DNA of 36,856 bases from Faecalitalea sp. UBA4312 (GCA_002394635.1 DGUK01000038.1:1-36856), one strand, 5' to 3'; numbered from the stretch's first letter, positions 16,243 through 24,391 are shown. The notes: generated by a model not told the origin, from the letters alone. Numbers and translations are program-made.

Positions 16243-16282
16243 ATTTTTTTCCTTTCATCTTTTTTGAAAAACTTGTCTTTTC

Positions 16283-16333
16283 TATAGGTGGAAATAATAA
16301 ATGAAGATATGTAGTATAAGTGGAAATAAATGA
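16283..16333 (-). repeat. Two direct repeats in the acyl-CoA operon leader
   Basis: Copy 1 (16283-16304) and copy 2 (16315-16333) both read TATA-R-GTGGAAATAA-n-ATGA on the plus strand, differing by a 3-nt insertion. Their starts are 32 nt apart, about three helical turns. On the minus strand each ends in a -10-like TATAGA or TATACT, so they may be regulator sites or a duplicated promoter. The rest of the 16243-16464 gap holds no recognisable gene. Confidence 0.45.
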
Positions 16334-16464
16334 TTGATAAAGATTGTAGAAGCAAACGATTTATGCCATATCGATAAGGTATTGATCTATAATAAGCATG
16401 ACATATCCAAGATCCTAAATGATACCCTTTTTGATTATATTGATAACTAAAAAAAGCATTTATA

Positions 16465-16522
16465 ATAAAAAACTCCCTTTCCGACCAACAATCTTCTCAT
16501 TGTCTGTCATTCAGAGAGTTTA
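16465..16522 (-). terminator. Terminator of the LCP gene
   Basis: On the minus strand AACTCTCT pairs with AGGGAGTT, with an inner GAC..ACAAT/ATTGT..GTC stem, followed by TTTTATT. It lies just after the LCP stop. Confidence 0.65.
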
Positions 16523-16546
16523 TATAACAATATTTATAGAGGACCC

Positions 16547-18052
16547 TTACTTTTCTTTTTCTTTCTTATTCAGATAAGGAGGTGTCTGCCCGTTTTTTAC
16601 CGCCCGGATATCTTTACGTACCTGTGTGACTGCCTGGCTGTCGGGTTGGATTACTGAAACATCCGATCCATATTCGACCGACGGCATGGAAGCTCCTTGC
16701 CCGTCCATGCTGAAAGAATAGATCCGCCAGGAAGAATGATCCTGAAGCTGCAGATTGACAAGTGCCATCATCTCATCCGTGGACATGTTGGTCGTAAATG
16801 TATCCGAAATTGCATAAAGCACATCCTGATATTGTGTAACAATGGATGGACTGGCTGCCTTGCGGACTATGGCTGAAAGCACCTTCATCTGATTCCTTCC
16901 TCTTTGTCTGTCACCGGAAGCAAAAGCATATCGTTCACGAGCATAGGCCAGTGCCATATCACCATCCAGATGGATAACGCCTTCTTCAAACGTATACTTA
17001 TCATACCGGTCCCGGAACGTTGTTTCATTGCTTACGGAGATGCCGCCCAGCGCATCCACAACATTGACCAGTGTAGAGAAACAAACCCGGGCATGGTAAT
17101 TGATCTCCACGCTTAAAAGATGCTCGATCGTCATCTCTGTGACCTCGGTTCCATACAAACCGGTATGTGTCAGTTTATCATATTCGCCGGCGGGGCATCC
17201 CATCGTTGCATCACAATCAATCTGTACATAATAATCCCGGGGAATGGACACCATCAAAAGGATTTTTTCTTTTGGATTGACAGTAACCAGCATGTTGGAA
17301 TCGCTTCGGGCGGTTTCATTGATGCCCTTTCGCGAATCACTGCCGGAAATCAGAACTGTAAACGGTTGGCTTGTAACATCCACCGGTTTCAATACTTCTT
17401 CGTTTTTAACGATATATTCATACGCATAGATGGAATAAATATCCTTTTCCAGGTTTTTATGTTTGGCTTCGTCCTGCATGATTGCCACCATCTGCGAATC
17501 CATGAGCATGGCATCAATCTGATTTGATTGCAGCAGGCTGGCCATCATGCCCGCTGTATCGCATTCCACGATTTCCAGATTCGGACAAATATCCCGCAGC
17601 TGACTGATGGCCAGATTGACATAATTGCGGTATTGATGCTTTAATACCCCGATCCGTAAAATCTGGTCTTCCTGTTCCAGTGACACTGTGGAATCCTTCT
17701 CTATATACAATTCGATCGAATGATTGTTGATGACCGGTTCATTGGATATTTCATCCAATGTATTCTTTGTCGAGTTCATGTACTGATTTCCTAACACGCC
17801 GGTAATGGCCAGCAGAGCGCAAAGAACCATAGCCATCAGCTTTCCCAGGTTCTTTCCTCTTTGAAATCCATAAACCATCCATACAAACAAACCGCCGATC
17901 AAGAAGAAAAACGCCATAAAATACAAAGGTGGCAGCACATGCATCCGGTATATCTGTCCGATCAAATACAGGTTCGATCCGGCTAGAAGCAAAAGGATGT
18001 ACAGCATTGGGTTTTTCTTGTTTTGTTTCCAAAAATCATTCCATCTTTTCAT
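16547..18052 (-). CDS. LytR-CpsA-Psr (LCP) family wall-polymer ligase with accessory domain
   Basis: LCP enzymes transfer teichoic acid or capsule chains from the lipid carrier to peptidoglycan at the outer membrane face. The 501-residue product has three N-terminal membrane helices (about 15-34, 42-62, 70-90), an extra domain (about 128-228: DQILRIGVLKHQYRNYV...), and the LCP core. Core motifs are ISGSDSRKG, ARSDSNMLVTVNP, VSIPRDYYVQI, and LDGDMALAYARER with the Arg residues that hold pyrophosphate. The accessory domain resembles the extra region of streptococcal CpsA proteins and a periplasmic-binding fold, seen from pattern only. The ATG lacks a ribosome site; an extended -10 box ends 7 nt upstream. 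Confidence 0.9.
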   Translation of the reverse strand: MKRWNDFWKQNKKNPMLYILLLLAGSNLYLIGQIYRMHVLPPLYFMAFFFLIGGLFVWMVYGFQRGKNLGKLMAMVLCALLAITGVLGNQYMNSTKNTLDEISNEPVINNHSIELYIEKDSTVSLEQEDQILRIGVLKHQYRNYVNLAISQLRDICPNLEIVECDTAGMMASLLQSNQIDAMLMDSQMVAIMQDEAKHKNLEKDIYSIYAYEYIVKNEEVLKPVDVTSQPFTVLISGSDSRKGINETARSDSNMLVTVNPKEKILLMVSIPRDYYVQIDCDATMGCPAGEYDKLTHTGLYGTEVTEMTIEHLLSVEINYHARVCFSTLVNVVDALGGISVSNETTFRDRYDKYTFEEGVIHLDGDMALAYARERYAFASGDRQRGRNQMKVLSAIVRKAASPSIVTQYQDVLYAISDTFTTNMSTDEMMALVNLQLQDHSSWRIYSFSMDGQGASMPSVEYGSDVSVIQPDSQAVTQVRKDIRAVKNGQTPPYLNKKEKEK

Positions 18053-18059
18053 GGATTTT

Positions 18060-18068
18060 ATTATAACA
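18060..18068 (-). promoter_or_regulatory. Extended -10 promoter placed for a leaderless LCP mRNA
   Basis: TGTTATAAT on the minus strand is a perfect extended -10 box ending 7 nt before the ATG at 18052. The intervening AAAATCC has no Shine-Dalgarno. Confidence 0.65.
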
Positions 18069-18089
18069 TATTCTTCACTTTCCCACGTG

Positions 18090-18114
18090 AAAAGAAGAGG
18101 ATCAATCCTCTTCT
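18090..18114 (-). terminator. Terminator overlapping the end of the DUF4015 gene
   Basis: A 9-bp stem (GAAGAGGAT / ATCCTCTTC) followed by TTTTC on the minus strand. The stop codon TGA starts in the 2-nt loop, so the acidic C-terminal codons form one arm. Confidence 0.6.
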
Positions 18115-19823
18115 TCCTTGTTTATTTTACTGTCGATAAAACCATCCTGAACCGTTTTCAGATCCTCCGGGTTTCCATTTCCATACCATAACAGATAACC
18201 TTCAAATCCGGCATCGTTGATTCCACCGATTTCTTCCATGATATCCTTTGCGTCAAACGGTACATACGCCTGGATCCATGTTCGATAGATGGCATTGGTA
18301 CCGATGACCTTCATCTGCCTCCGGGCAATCGAGGAGAACTCAAACAATGTTTTTCTTGGCTCTACCGTAGGATCTTCGATCCCCATCGCTCCGGCTGAGA
18401 ATAAATCAGTATACGGCATCGGACAAACAACATCCACCACGTTGGCAATTGCCGGGAAGAACTGACCGATATCCTGGTCATCCTGGGCAACGACCGGCCA
18501 TGCGAATACATCGGCGGCCACATAAACATGGTATTGTGAAAGCTCATCTTTGGCATATGTAAAGAAACCTTGGATTGCACTGGCTTTGCTCTCATTGTAT
18601 GTATTGCGCATATCAATGTCATCCATTTTAGCAGTGCCGTCCGGGAAACGACAATAGTCAAACTGGATCTCATTGATCCCACATTCACAGATTTCTTTGC
18701 AGATATCCACATTATACATCCACGCATTCCGTGAATAGACACTTGGCCAATATTCATCATTCAGCTCTAAAAAATTGCCGGAATCATCAACGATGGACTC
18801 ATCTTTATTCTGTTTAGCATAAATAGAATCCTTAAACGTAACCACACGGGCTATCATATAATAGCCTTCCTGCTGAAATTCCTTGATCAAGGCAGCTAGT
18901 TCTTCTTTAGTCATCATCGCAACCGTCATAGCCGCTTCCGGTTTTTTCAAATAATTCTTCGGAACATCACTCTGATAGAATAATGTACCTCCATCTCCTT
19001 TCAGCTCTATGGCTATCGCATTGATTCCGGTTTCATTGTGAAGGTTCAGAAAGTAGTCTTTATTGTTTACCAAATAAGATAAAGAAACATGAACTACATT
19101 GGTATCTGTACGGATCGGATTGTCTTCATAGTACACTGCCGGCTGTGGTTTGTAGTCTATCTGGTCTACATAGGCATCTTTTGAATAGCCCTTTCCGTAG
19201 TTTTCGTCCCAGTATGTGGAATAAACGATATCCTGTGCATAGTTTTTGGTCGCAGCTTCCTTTGTGACCTCTACATGGGAGCCTAACAGCCAATACTTTT
19301 CGCCCCCTTTTTCAACACGGTACCACTTGATTTGACCGGTCTTACGATCCAGATCCTTTACCTTGACATCAATAACCTTGACTTTTTCTCCTCTTTCCAC
19401 CACAACTTCGGACAGCTTACCGTTTTTGTCTTCACGCAGGTTCAATAGTCTTCGCGGGTAAACATAGTCCGTCTTGATACATTCTTCCAGAGAATCCACC
19501 AGATGACTGTTATCGACCCTGTAGGTTTCTCCTTCATACTCAATCAACGTTGTCGTTTCTCCGCGTTCACGGATCTCCACCTCGGCACCACGTGGAATGG
19601 ATACCACCTTTTCAGCGGCTTCATTTCCTTCATAATATGGTACAGTAATGTTCAACGTATCTCCCTTGGCCGCCACATATTTTTTCGGATGGATCACTCC
19701 ATTGATCATTGGAATCGCTGCGATAATCACCGCTACAATGATGATCGTAGAAAACAAGATCCTTCGTTTTCTTTTCGGCATATAGATTAATGTACGCAAG
19801 ATGATCCGTAATAGATTTTTCAT
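18102..19823 (-). CDS. Membrane-anchored putative glycoside hydrolase (DUF4015) with SH3-like region
   Basis: A 573-residue exported protein. A membrane anchor at about 20-45 follows a basic start (PKRKRR). Two SH3-like segments (about 50-190, with GAEVEIRERGETTTLIEYEG and WYRVEKGGEKYWL) come next. The C-terminal 330 residues are the DUF4015/GH13-like TIM barrel: AIAIELKGDGGT, MIARVVTFKD, INEIQFDYCRFPDGT, VYVAADVFAWPV, YTDLFSAGAMG and EGYLLWYGNGNP. The FDYxRFP and KDxxG motifs are family hallmarks, and the acidic residues in them are candidate catalytic groups; the substrate is probably a wall or surface polysaccharide. AGGA 7 nt before the ATG is also part of the -10 TAGGAT. Confidence 0.85.
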   Translation of the reverse strand: MKNLLRIILRTLIYMPKRKRRILFSTIIIVAVIIAAIPMINGVIHPKKYVAAKGDTLNITVPYYEGNEAAEKVVSIPRGAEVEIRERGETTTLIEYEGETYRVDNSHLVDSLEECIKTDYVYPRRLLNLREDKNGKLSEVVVERGEKVKVIDVKVKDLDRKTGQIKWYRVEKGGEKYWLLGSHVEVTKEAATKNYAQDIVYSTYWDENYGKGYSKDAYVDQIDYKPQPAVYYEDNPIRTDTNVVHVSLSYLVNNKDYFLNLHNETGINAIAIELKGDGGTLFYQSDVPKNYLKKPEAAMTVAMMTKEELAALIKEFQQEGYYMIARVVTFKDSIYAKQNKDESIVDDSGNFLELNDEYWPSVYSRNAWMYNVDICKEICECGINEIQFDYCRFPDGTAKMDDIDMRNTYNESKASAIQGFFTYAKDELSQYHVYVAADVFAWPVVAQDDQDIGQFFPAIANVVDVVCPMPYTDLFSAGAMGIEDPTVEPRKTLFEFSSIARRQMKVIGTNAIYRTWIQAYVPFDAKDIMEEIGGINDAGFEGYLLWYGNGNPEDLKTVQDGFIDSKINKEEED

Positions 19824-19829
19824 AATTGA

Positions 19830-19859
19830 ATCCTATCATATTCCATGAAAAACTGTCAA
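19830..19859 (-). promoter_or_regulatory. Promoter placed for a leaderless DUF4015 mRNA
   Basis: TTGACA (19854-19859), 18-nt spacer, extended -10 TGATAGGAT (19830-19838), then 6 nt to the ATG at 19823. A short palindrome, GGGAT-TTA-ATCCC, lies just above the -35 and could be an operator. Confidence 0.6.
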
Positions 19860-19884
19860 TTTTTGGGATTAAATCCCCATTTTC

Positions 19885-19918
19885 CATACAAAAACATAGG
19901 ATTTTTGGTCCTATGTTT
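19885..19918 (-). terminator. Terminator after the thioesterase gene
   Basis: A 10-bp stem AAACATAGGA / TCCTATGTTT with a CCAAAAA loop and trailing T residues on the minus strand. Confidence 0.8.
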
Positions 19919-19921
19919 CTA

Positions 19922-20290
19922 TTATTCGGGATAAACTCGCGCCAGGAACTTTTCTTGATCAACGACAAACCGTACATGCGTTCCTTTTCCGATACATTTT
20001 GTTCCGTCATAAGCGCTTACCTCATATTCAATTTTACGGCCCTCTACAGAAATAAGACGAGCTTGTATACGTATTTCAGCTCCCAGCGCACTCGGAGCAT
20101 CATGACTAACATTCATTCGGATCCCTACGCTGGTCTGCCCTTCCGGAAGATCCAGACACAAGCAGGCAGCCTCCTCCATCCAGGCAATCATCTGTGGCGT
20201 TGCCAATACCGGCAGTGTACCGCTTTTCATGGCACACGCCAGATTCTCTTTTTGTACCTTTCGGACAATTTCCATTGATTCTTGGTTCAT
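19922..20290 (-). CDS. FlK-like hotdog thioesterase
   Basis: A small hotdog-fold protein of about 122 residues resembling the fluoroacetyl-CoA thioesterase FlK. Counting from the chosen start, the triad positions match: T31 in LATPQM, E39 in WMEEAA, and H63 in VSHDAP. RKIEYEVSAYDGTKCIGKGTHVRFVV completes the sheet. FlK itself is specific for fluoroacetyl-CoA; relatives in gut Bacillota have no known substrate, and a general acyl-CoA clean-up role is only inferred. The upstream ATG at 20302 is part of ATGGAGG, and GGAGG lies 5 nt before the ATG at 20290, which is therefore the start. Confidence 0.8.
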   Translation of the reverse strand: MNQESMEIVRKVQKENLACAMKSGTLPVLATPQMIAWMEEAACLCLDLPEGQTSVGIRMNVSHDAPSALGAEIRIQARLISVEGRKIEYEVSAYDGTKCIGKGTHVRFVVDQEKFLARVYPE

Positions 20291-20339
20291 TGATTCCTCC
20301 ATCTTTTTTGTTTATGGTATACTATTTTTGTCAACGATC

Positions 20340-20670
20340 CGCCTGTCAAGGCAAACTGTGACCTGTATCTATGCCATAACCGTCAACTGCATAGTGACTC
20401 TTTCCTTTTTAAGTTTCACTATACAATAGTATAGAAAAGATTTAATAAATATACAACGGGAGCAACTATATTTCTGAAGAATTGGTATCGATGTCTATGA
20501 AAACATACTATAGACTACTTTGCGCAACCATAGTGGATGTGATACAAAACGTATCTCTAAGCAGGACCAGAAGAAACATTGTTTCTGGACAGACAAATAT
20601 TTTGCTGGTAATATTGGCAATGCTTCATCAGCAGCCTTAGAAAAGTATATAGTTGAGCAAGGCTAAGAAA
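20340..20670 (+). mobile_element. Decayed IS200/IS605-like element
   Basis: This 350-nt gap contains no intact gene. It holds small inverted repeats, GCCT-GTCA-AGGC (20341-20352) and CTATGC/GCATAG (20369-20394), which could be the subterminal hairpins of an IS200-type left end, then the 3' end of a TnpA frame (20514-20666). A perfect 6-bp palindrome CTATAC-AATA-GTATAG (20419-20434) overlaps a TACAAT -10-like box. No right-end hairpin was found. The element is dead. Confidence 0.4.
20514..20666 (+). pseudogene. 3' fragment of an IS200/IS605 TnpA transposase
   Basis: After an in-frame TAG the frame runs 50 codons to a TAA. It reads ...ISKQDQKKHCFWTDKYFAGN and continues IGNASSAALEKYIVEQG. This matches the TnpA C-terminal pattern HFW-S/T-x-x-YF-VATVG-x(6)-I/L-x-x-YIExQ, recognised by eye. 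The HUH motif and catalytic Tyr region are missing, so it cannot be active. Its last codons overlap the proposed TTG start of the next gene. Confidence 0.6.
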
Positions 20671-21786
20671 GGAGAAAGCGCCGTCCCCTCATCCTACAAG
20701 AAGAGTGGGTTTACGATCGCTGAGTTTTTTATGAATAATGTCAAATCACAAGATGCCATCTTGTTTCGCAAATCAAAACGCCGTGTGATCACACGGACCA
20801 TATTTACTTACCTGTTTCTGGTAGCCTACTGTATCGGTGTCTACCTGGCTATGAATCATCCTTTTCTGATTGTTAACAGTGGAAGCTTTTCTGTCTTGTT
20901 GATGGGAATGATCGTTTTACAGTTAGGGATCTTCGCTGTACTGATGATGATGATCACCACCGGTTCTAAATTTTACCGCTTTTTGTTCTGGATCGCCTTT
21001 CTGGGATCGGCGGCATGCCTATATGTGCCTGTACGTTCTGCCATGGATGACACAGGCCATTTATTATCCTTTATTGTGTTAGGCCTGGCTATGCTGGTAA
21101 AGCTATATGTATTGTATGAATACGGGATCTATCTGCATAAGAATCCAAGCGCCAAGGTCTTATTCGATCATATTGTCGAAGTAGATGAGGAAGGCGAATA
21201 CGAAGATGCCCATTTCCGAAAAGATATGGAAGAGGCCCGTCGCAAAGCCAACCCGAAGCCAACCATCCTGCCCAACAGCAACCTGGCCTATGAACAAGAA
21301 AGCCAGGAAGAGATCATGGATGTATTCGAAGAACGATGGTCATATCAGAAAGTGGCTAAACGCCTGGGATTGTGCATTTACGGAAGCATGATGGTCTTTC
21401 CGATCGTCATTCAGGTTTTCAACAGTTTATTTGCCAGTTTTGACTTTGAACATGTATTTGCGATACGCGACATGTTCATCGCCTGTATGGTTTCAGCACT
21501 GGTCTGGACCTTGGCCGTCTTCTTTCTTTACTACAACAACCCAAAATCCAAGATGGTTGTCTACGGCTGTATAGCCAGTGAAGTTATACGTATTGCGTTA
21601 TATCTGCCCGTCTTTATCGGTTACATACGCTCTGATAACATTTCATATCCGCTCCGGGCCTATATCTTCTTTATCATCCTGGATCTGCTGCGATACTTCC
21701 TGATCTACTTCAATATCAAACCAATCTTCCAGATGGAGCCTCCACTTGAAGAAAATACAGATGAGCAGGAAGACGAATATCTATAA
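20653..21786 (+). CDS. Eight-helix membrane protein of unknown function
   Basis: The family is not recognised. The 377-residue product has four membrane helices (about 48-67, 78-98, 107-126, 138-155), a charged cytosolic loop of about 85 residues (about 156-239, acidic EVDEEGEYEDAHFRKDMEE), and four more helices (240-260, 273-293, 302-322, 336-353), ending in an acidic tail. This 4+4 layout suggests an internal duplication. The start is uncertain: the frame opens at TTG 20653, inside the transposase remnant, without a good ribosome site; AAAGGAG downstream points to no start codon; the first ATG is codon 27 (20731). The native 5' end may have been lost or rewritten by the insertion. Confidence 0.65.
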   Translation: MSKAKKGESAVPSSYKKSGFTIAEFFMNNVKSQDAILFRKSKRRVITRTIFTYLFLVAYCIGVYLAMNHPFLIVNSGSFSVLLMGMIVLQLGIFAVLMMMITTGSKFYRFLFWIAFLGSAACLYVPVRSAMDDTGHLLSFIVLGLAMLVKLYVLYEYGIYLHKNPSAKVLFDHIVEVDEEGEYEDAHFRKDMEEARRKANPKPTILPNSNLAYEQESQEEIMDVFEERWSYQKVAKRLGLCIYGSMMVFPIVIQVFNSLFASFDFEHVFAIRDMFIACMVSALVWTLAVFFLYYNNPKSKMVVYGCIASEVIRIALYLPVFIGYIRSDNISYPLRAYIFFIILDLLRYFLIYFNIKPIFQMEPPLEENTDEQEDEYL

Positions 21787-21791
21787 TAAAT

Positions 21792-21817
21792 GGGTATCTA
21801 CTCAAGATACCCTTTTA
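21792..21817. terminator. Terminator after the eight-helix protein
   Basis: GGGTATC-TACTCAA-GATACCC followed by TTTTAT on the plus strand. It separates this gene from the convergent cardiolipin synthase gene. Confidence 0.8.
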
Positions 21818-23380
21818 TAACATAGGTGCAATCAAACGGCCCACGCGTCCAACAAATCGTGGCAGCAGTCCGAGGCTGTTTACATCTTCCATCGTTACTA
21901 GATGACACATTTCCAATGTGTTTTCAAAATCTTTTTCAATGTCTTCAATGCATTTTGTCTTATACATATAGGTAGCGCATTCGAAATGATGATACAAGCT
22001 GCGATAATCCAGGTTGATCGTTCCGACGACCGCTTTACAATCATCGGAAACAAATACCTTGGCATGAACAAACCCCGGTGTATACAGATAGATCTGTACG
22101 CCGGCTTCCATCAATGTTCGGAAATACGTCCACGCTATGTCAAAAACCATCTTTTTATCCGGCACCCCCGGAAGGATCAGTTTTACATCGATTCCTTTTA
22201 ATGCCGTAGATTTTAATGCTGCAATCATTTCGTCATCTAAGATCAAATACGGGGACATTATATGCACATAGCTGTGTGCCTGATATAAAATGTCCATATA
22301 TACAGTTTCTCCGACTTTATATTCATCAAAAGGATTGTCTCCATAGGGAAGTACGTAACCCATTTGCCTAGGTTGATTGACAAGCCTCTGTATGTACGGA
22401 TCGACCACAGGATCCTGCTCGGTCAGATTCCACATTTCCAAAAACATCAATGTAAAGCTGCGAACAGCCGCCCCCTCCAGCCGAAGCGCTGTATCTTTCC
22501 AATGTCCATATTTTTCATAGGCATTGATATATTCATCGGCTAAATTCACACCGCCGTTGTATGCGATCTTTCCATCAATCACCAGAATCTTGCGATGGTC
22601 GCGATAATTATAATAAGTGGACACCACAGGGGTTAACGGAGAAAACATTTTACATTGAATACCTAATTCCTGCAAACGTTGCGGGTAATTATGAGGAAGT
22701 GTGCTCAGTTCGCATGTCCCATCGTACATCACACGGACTTCTATCCCTTCTTTGGCTTTCTGCGCCAGGATATTAAGGATCTTTCCCCACATCAGACCCT
22801 CCTGGATGATAAAGTATTCCAAAAAGATAAAGCGTTCTGCCTTTTTCAGATCTTCCAGCATGTCTTTCCACTTGTATTCCCCTAAAGCATAGAAGCGGAC
22901 ATCTGTATCGCGATATACCGGAAAATTACCGGTGGAAGCAATATATCTGGCAGTTCCCGCTATCTGGGGTGCCTCTTTTTCAAGATCAGAAAGATCCCAT
23001 GAATCTTCCTTCAATACCTCCCGAAGCTCAGTGGTCTGGCTGCTTAACATCTTTTTTATTTTACGGGAACCAATATCCAGCCGTGTATACAAGTAGAATA
23101 AAGCCCCCAGCACCGGGATGGCACTGATAACCAGAGCCCAGGTTATTTTTCCGGTCGAATCCATATCACTGTTGATCAGACCGACCAAGATAACAAGGTC
23201 AAAAACCAATGCACCGGCAGCAATGCCGGACAGCCACCCGGCAAACCAGTTCATAGCAATCAACAGCAGCAGGATCCCGATCACAAAGAATACCAGGATG
23301 ATACCGGTCCAGCTGAAAATAACACTTCCCAGTTTAAAATCTTTTTTTAATAAGCGTAGCTCTTCATCCTTTTTTTCCAT
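21815..23380 (-). CDS. cls: Cardiolipin synthase (PLD family)
   Basis: This membrane enzyme joins two phosphatidylglycerols into cardiolipin. The 521 residues begin with two or three membrane helices (about 20-42, 45-70, 80-98) and have two PLD catalytic HKD motifs: H262-K264-D269 in DHRKILVIDG, with NGGVNLADEY after it, and H439-K441-D446 in HAKVFVSDD, with GTINLDYRS. Length and order are those of bacterial ClsA-type enzymes. GGAGG lies 7 nt before the ATG. It is transcribed with its own start after the terminator of the peptidase gene. Confidence 0.95.
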   Translation of the reverse strand: MEKKDEELRLLKKDFKLGSVIFSWTGIILVFFVIGILLLLIAMNWFAGWLSGIAAGALVFDLVILVGLINSDMDSTGKITWALVISAIPVLGALFYLYTRLDIGSRKIKKMLSSQTTELREVLKEDSWDLSDLEKEAPQIAGTARYIASTGNFPVYRDTDVRFYALGEYKWKDMLEDLKKAERFIFLEYFIIQEGLMWGKILNILAQKAKEGIEVRVMYDGTCELSTLPHNYPQRLQELGIQCKMFSPLTPVVSTYYNYRDHRKILVIDGKIAYNGGVNLADEYINAYEKYGHWKDTALRLEGAAVRSFTLMFLEMWNLTEQDPVVDPYIQRLVNQPRQMGYVLPYGDNPFDEYKVGETVYMDILYQAHSYVHIMSPYLILDDEMIAALKSTALKGIDVKLILPGVPDKKMVFDIAWTYFRTLMEAGVQIYLYTPGFVHAKVFVSDDCKAVVGTINLDYRSLYHHFECATYMYKTKCIEDIEKDFENTLEMCHLVTMEDVNSLGLLPRFVGRVGRLIAPML

Positions 23381-23410
23381 ATTGAAACCTCCGAAATCAT
23401 TATACCATCA

Positions 23411-23433
23411 AAAAAGCCATGAATTTCATGGCT
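23411..23433 (-). terminator. Terminator overlapping the metallopeptidase stop
   Basis: AGCCATGAA / TTCATGGCT stem followed by TTTTTTG on the minus strand. It overlaps the last codons of the peptidase gene. Confidence 0.75.
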
Positions 23434-24376
23434 GATCTGCATAATAGGGTCCAAATAAAGAATCAAAGTAATCATAGACATCCGGATTCGCATAATACAA
23501 TGCGTATGGATCCAGAATATACAAAGAACCTGCCTCCGCAAAGAATTCGTACTGGCTGGTGGAACCATATTCACTCACAGAATCCGGAGCTGCTTGATAC
23601 AACCGCATAAATTCATCCGAATTCGAACAACCACTTGGATCAACAAACAGATCCCCTTTGGAAAAATCATAGATATGACACAATTCGTGGGATACCGTAT
23701 GCAGATAATCCTTTTCGATCTGTGGATCTGTAATAATGCGAATATAGATCGACATGTCCGAGGAATAGGAAAATGCCGCCGTGTTCTTCAGATTGGCAAC
23801 CTTTAACTGTTTGCCGGTCTGCAGATAATGGGCCTCATCCATAATGTAGATCTTAGCACAGTTTTCCAACAAAAATTCCGGCATAGCGGCCACAGCTTGT
23901 TTGATCTGCTCCACATCGTACGGATATTCCTGGTCAGACTGCACTTCAATAACCGGCATTCCATTGACCTGTTGAGAATAAACTTGTTCATCATGCTCGG
24001 CACTGTACTGATACATTTTCGCTTTTTGTACCACCATGACCGAAGGCATGACCACCTGAACTAGATGAATGATCAGGATACCGACACAGGCCAATAAAGA
24101 GAGACCTCGTAGCATACCGGCCCACTTTTTACGAAAGGATAAAGATCCCAGAAAATGAATTCCGGTCAAATAAGCAGCCAGGCAATGAATATATGTGTCA
24201 GACAAGATCCTCTTTAATAGGGTCATTGAATCCATCACACCCTGGTCATGTAAAACACCCTGTCCGAAAAAAACAGTCAACAAGGATCCGTTCATAAGCC
24301 AGGCACTGCCCCATAACAACAGAACATCTATGATCACAAAAAATATAACTGCACGAAGGATTTGCGAAACCTTCAT
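23426..24376 (-). CDS. Membrane-anchored metallopeptidase related to anthrax lethal factor (M34/ATLF-like)
   Basis: A 316-residue protein with three membrane helices (about 8-28, 58-80, 88-112) and an extracytoplasmic domain of about 200 residues. The domain carries a gluzincin zinc site: HELCH (230-234, VSHELCHIYD), a conserved Tyr at 270 (SEYGSTSQ), and the third ligand in YEFFAEAGSLY (276-286). The spacing and the Y(G)...EFFAEA pattern are those of the lethal factor catalytic fold and its PPEP relatives, not of thermolysin. Substrate and role are unknown; the outward-facing domain points to surface or secreted protein targets. GAGG lies 5-6 nt before the ATG, and the aconitase gene ends 16 nt upstream. 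Confidence 0.7.
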   Translation of the reverse strand: MKVSQILRAVIFFVIIDVLLLWGSAWLMNGSLLTVFFGQGVLHDQGVMDSMTLLKRILSDTYIHCLAAYLTGIHFLGSLSFRKKWAGMLRGLSLLACVGILIIHLVQVVMPSVMVVQKAKMYQYSAEHDEQVYSQQVNGMPVIEVQSDQEYPYDVEQIKQAVAAMPEFLLENCAKIYIMDEAHYLQTGKQLKVANLKNTAAFSYSSDMSIYIRIITDPQIEKDYLHTVSHELCHIYDFSKGDLFVDPSGCSNSDEFMRLYQAAPDSVSEYGSTSQYEFFAEAGSLYILDPYALYYANPDVYDYFDSLFGPYYADQP

Positions 24377-24391
24377 AGAACCTCACTTTCC

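Noticed and set aside
20653..20700. Start of the eight-helix protein set by the AAAGGAG at 20668-20674
   Set aside because: No start codon occurs at 5-12 nt downstream in the right frame; the next codon in range is GTC.
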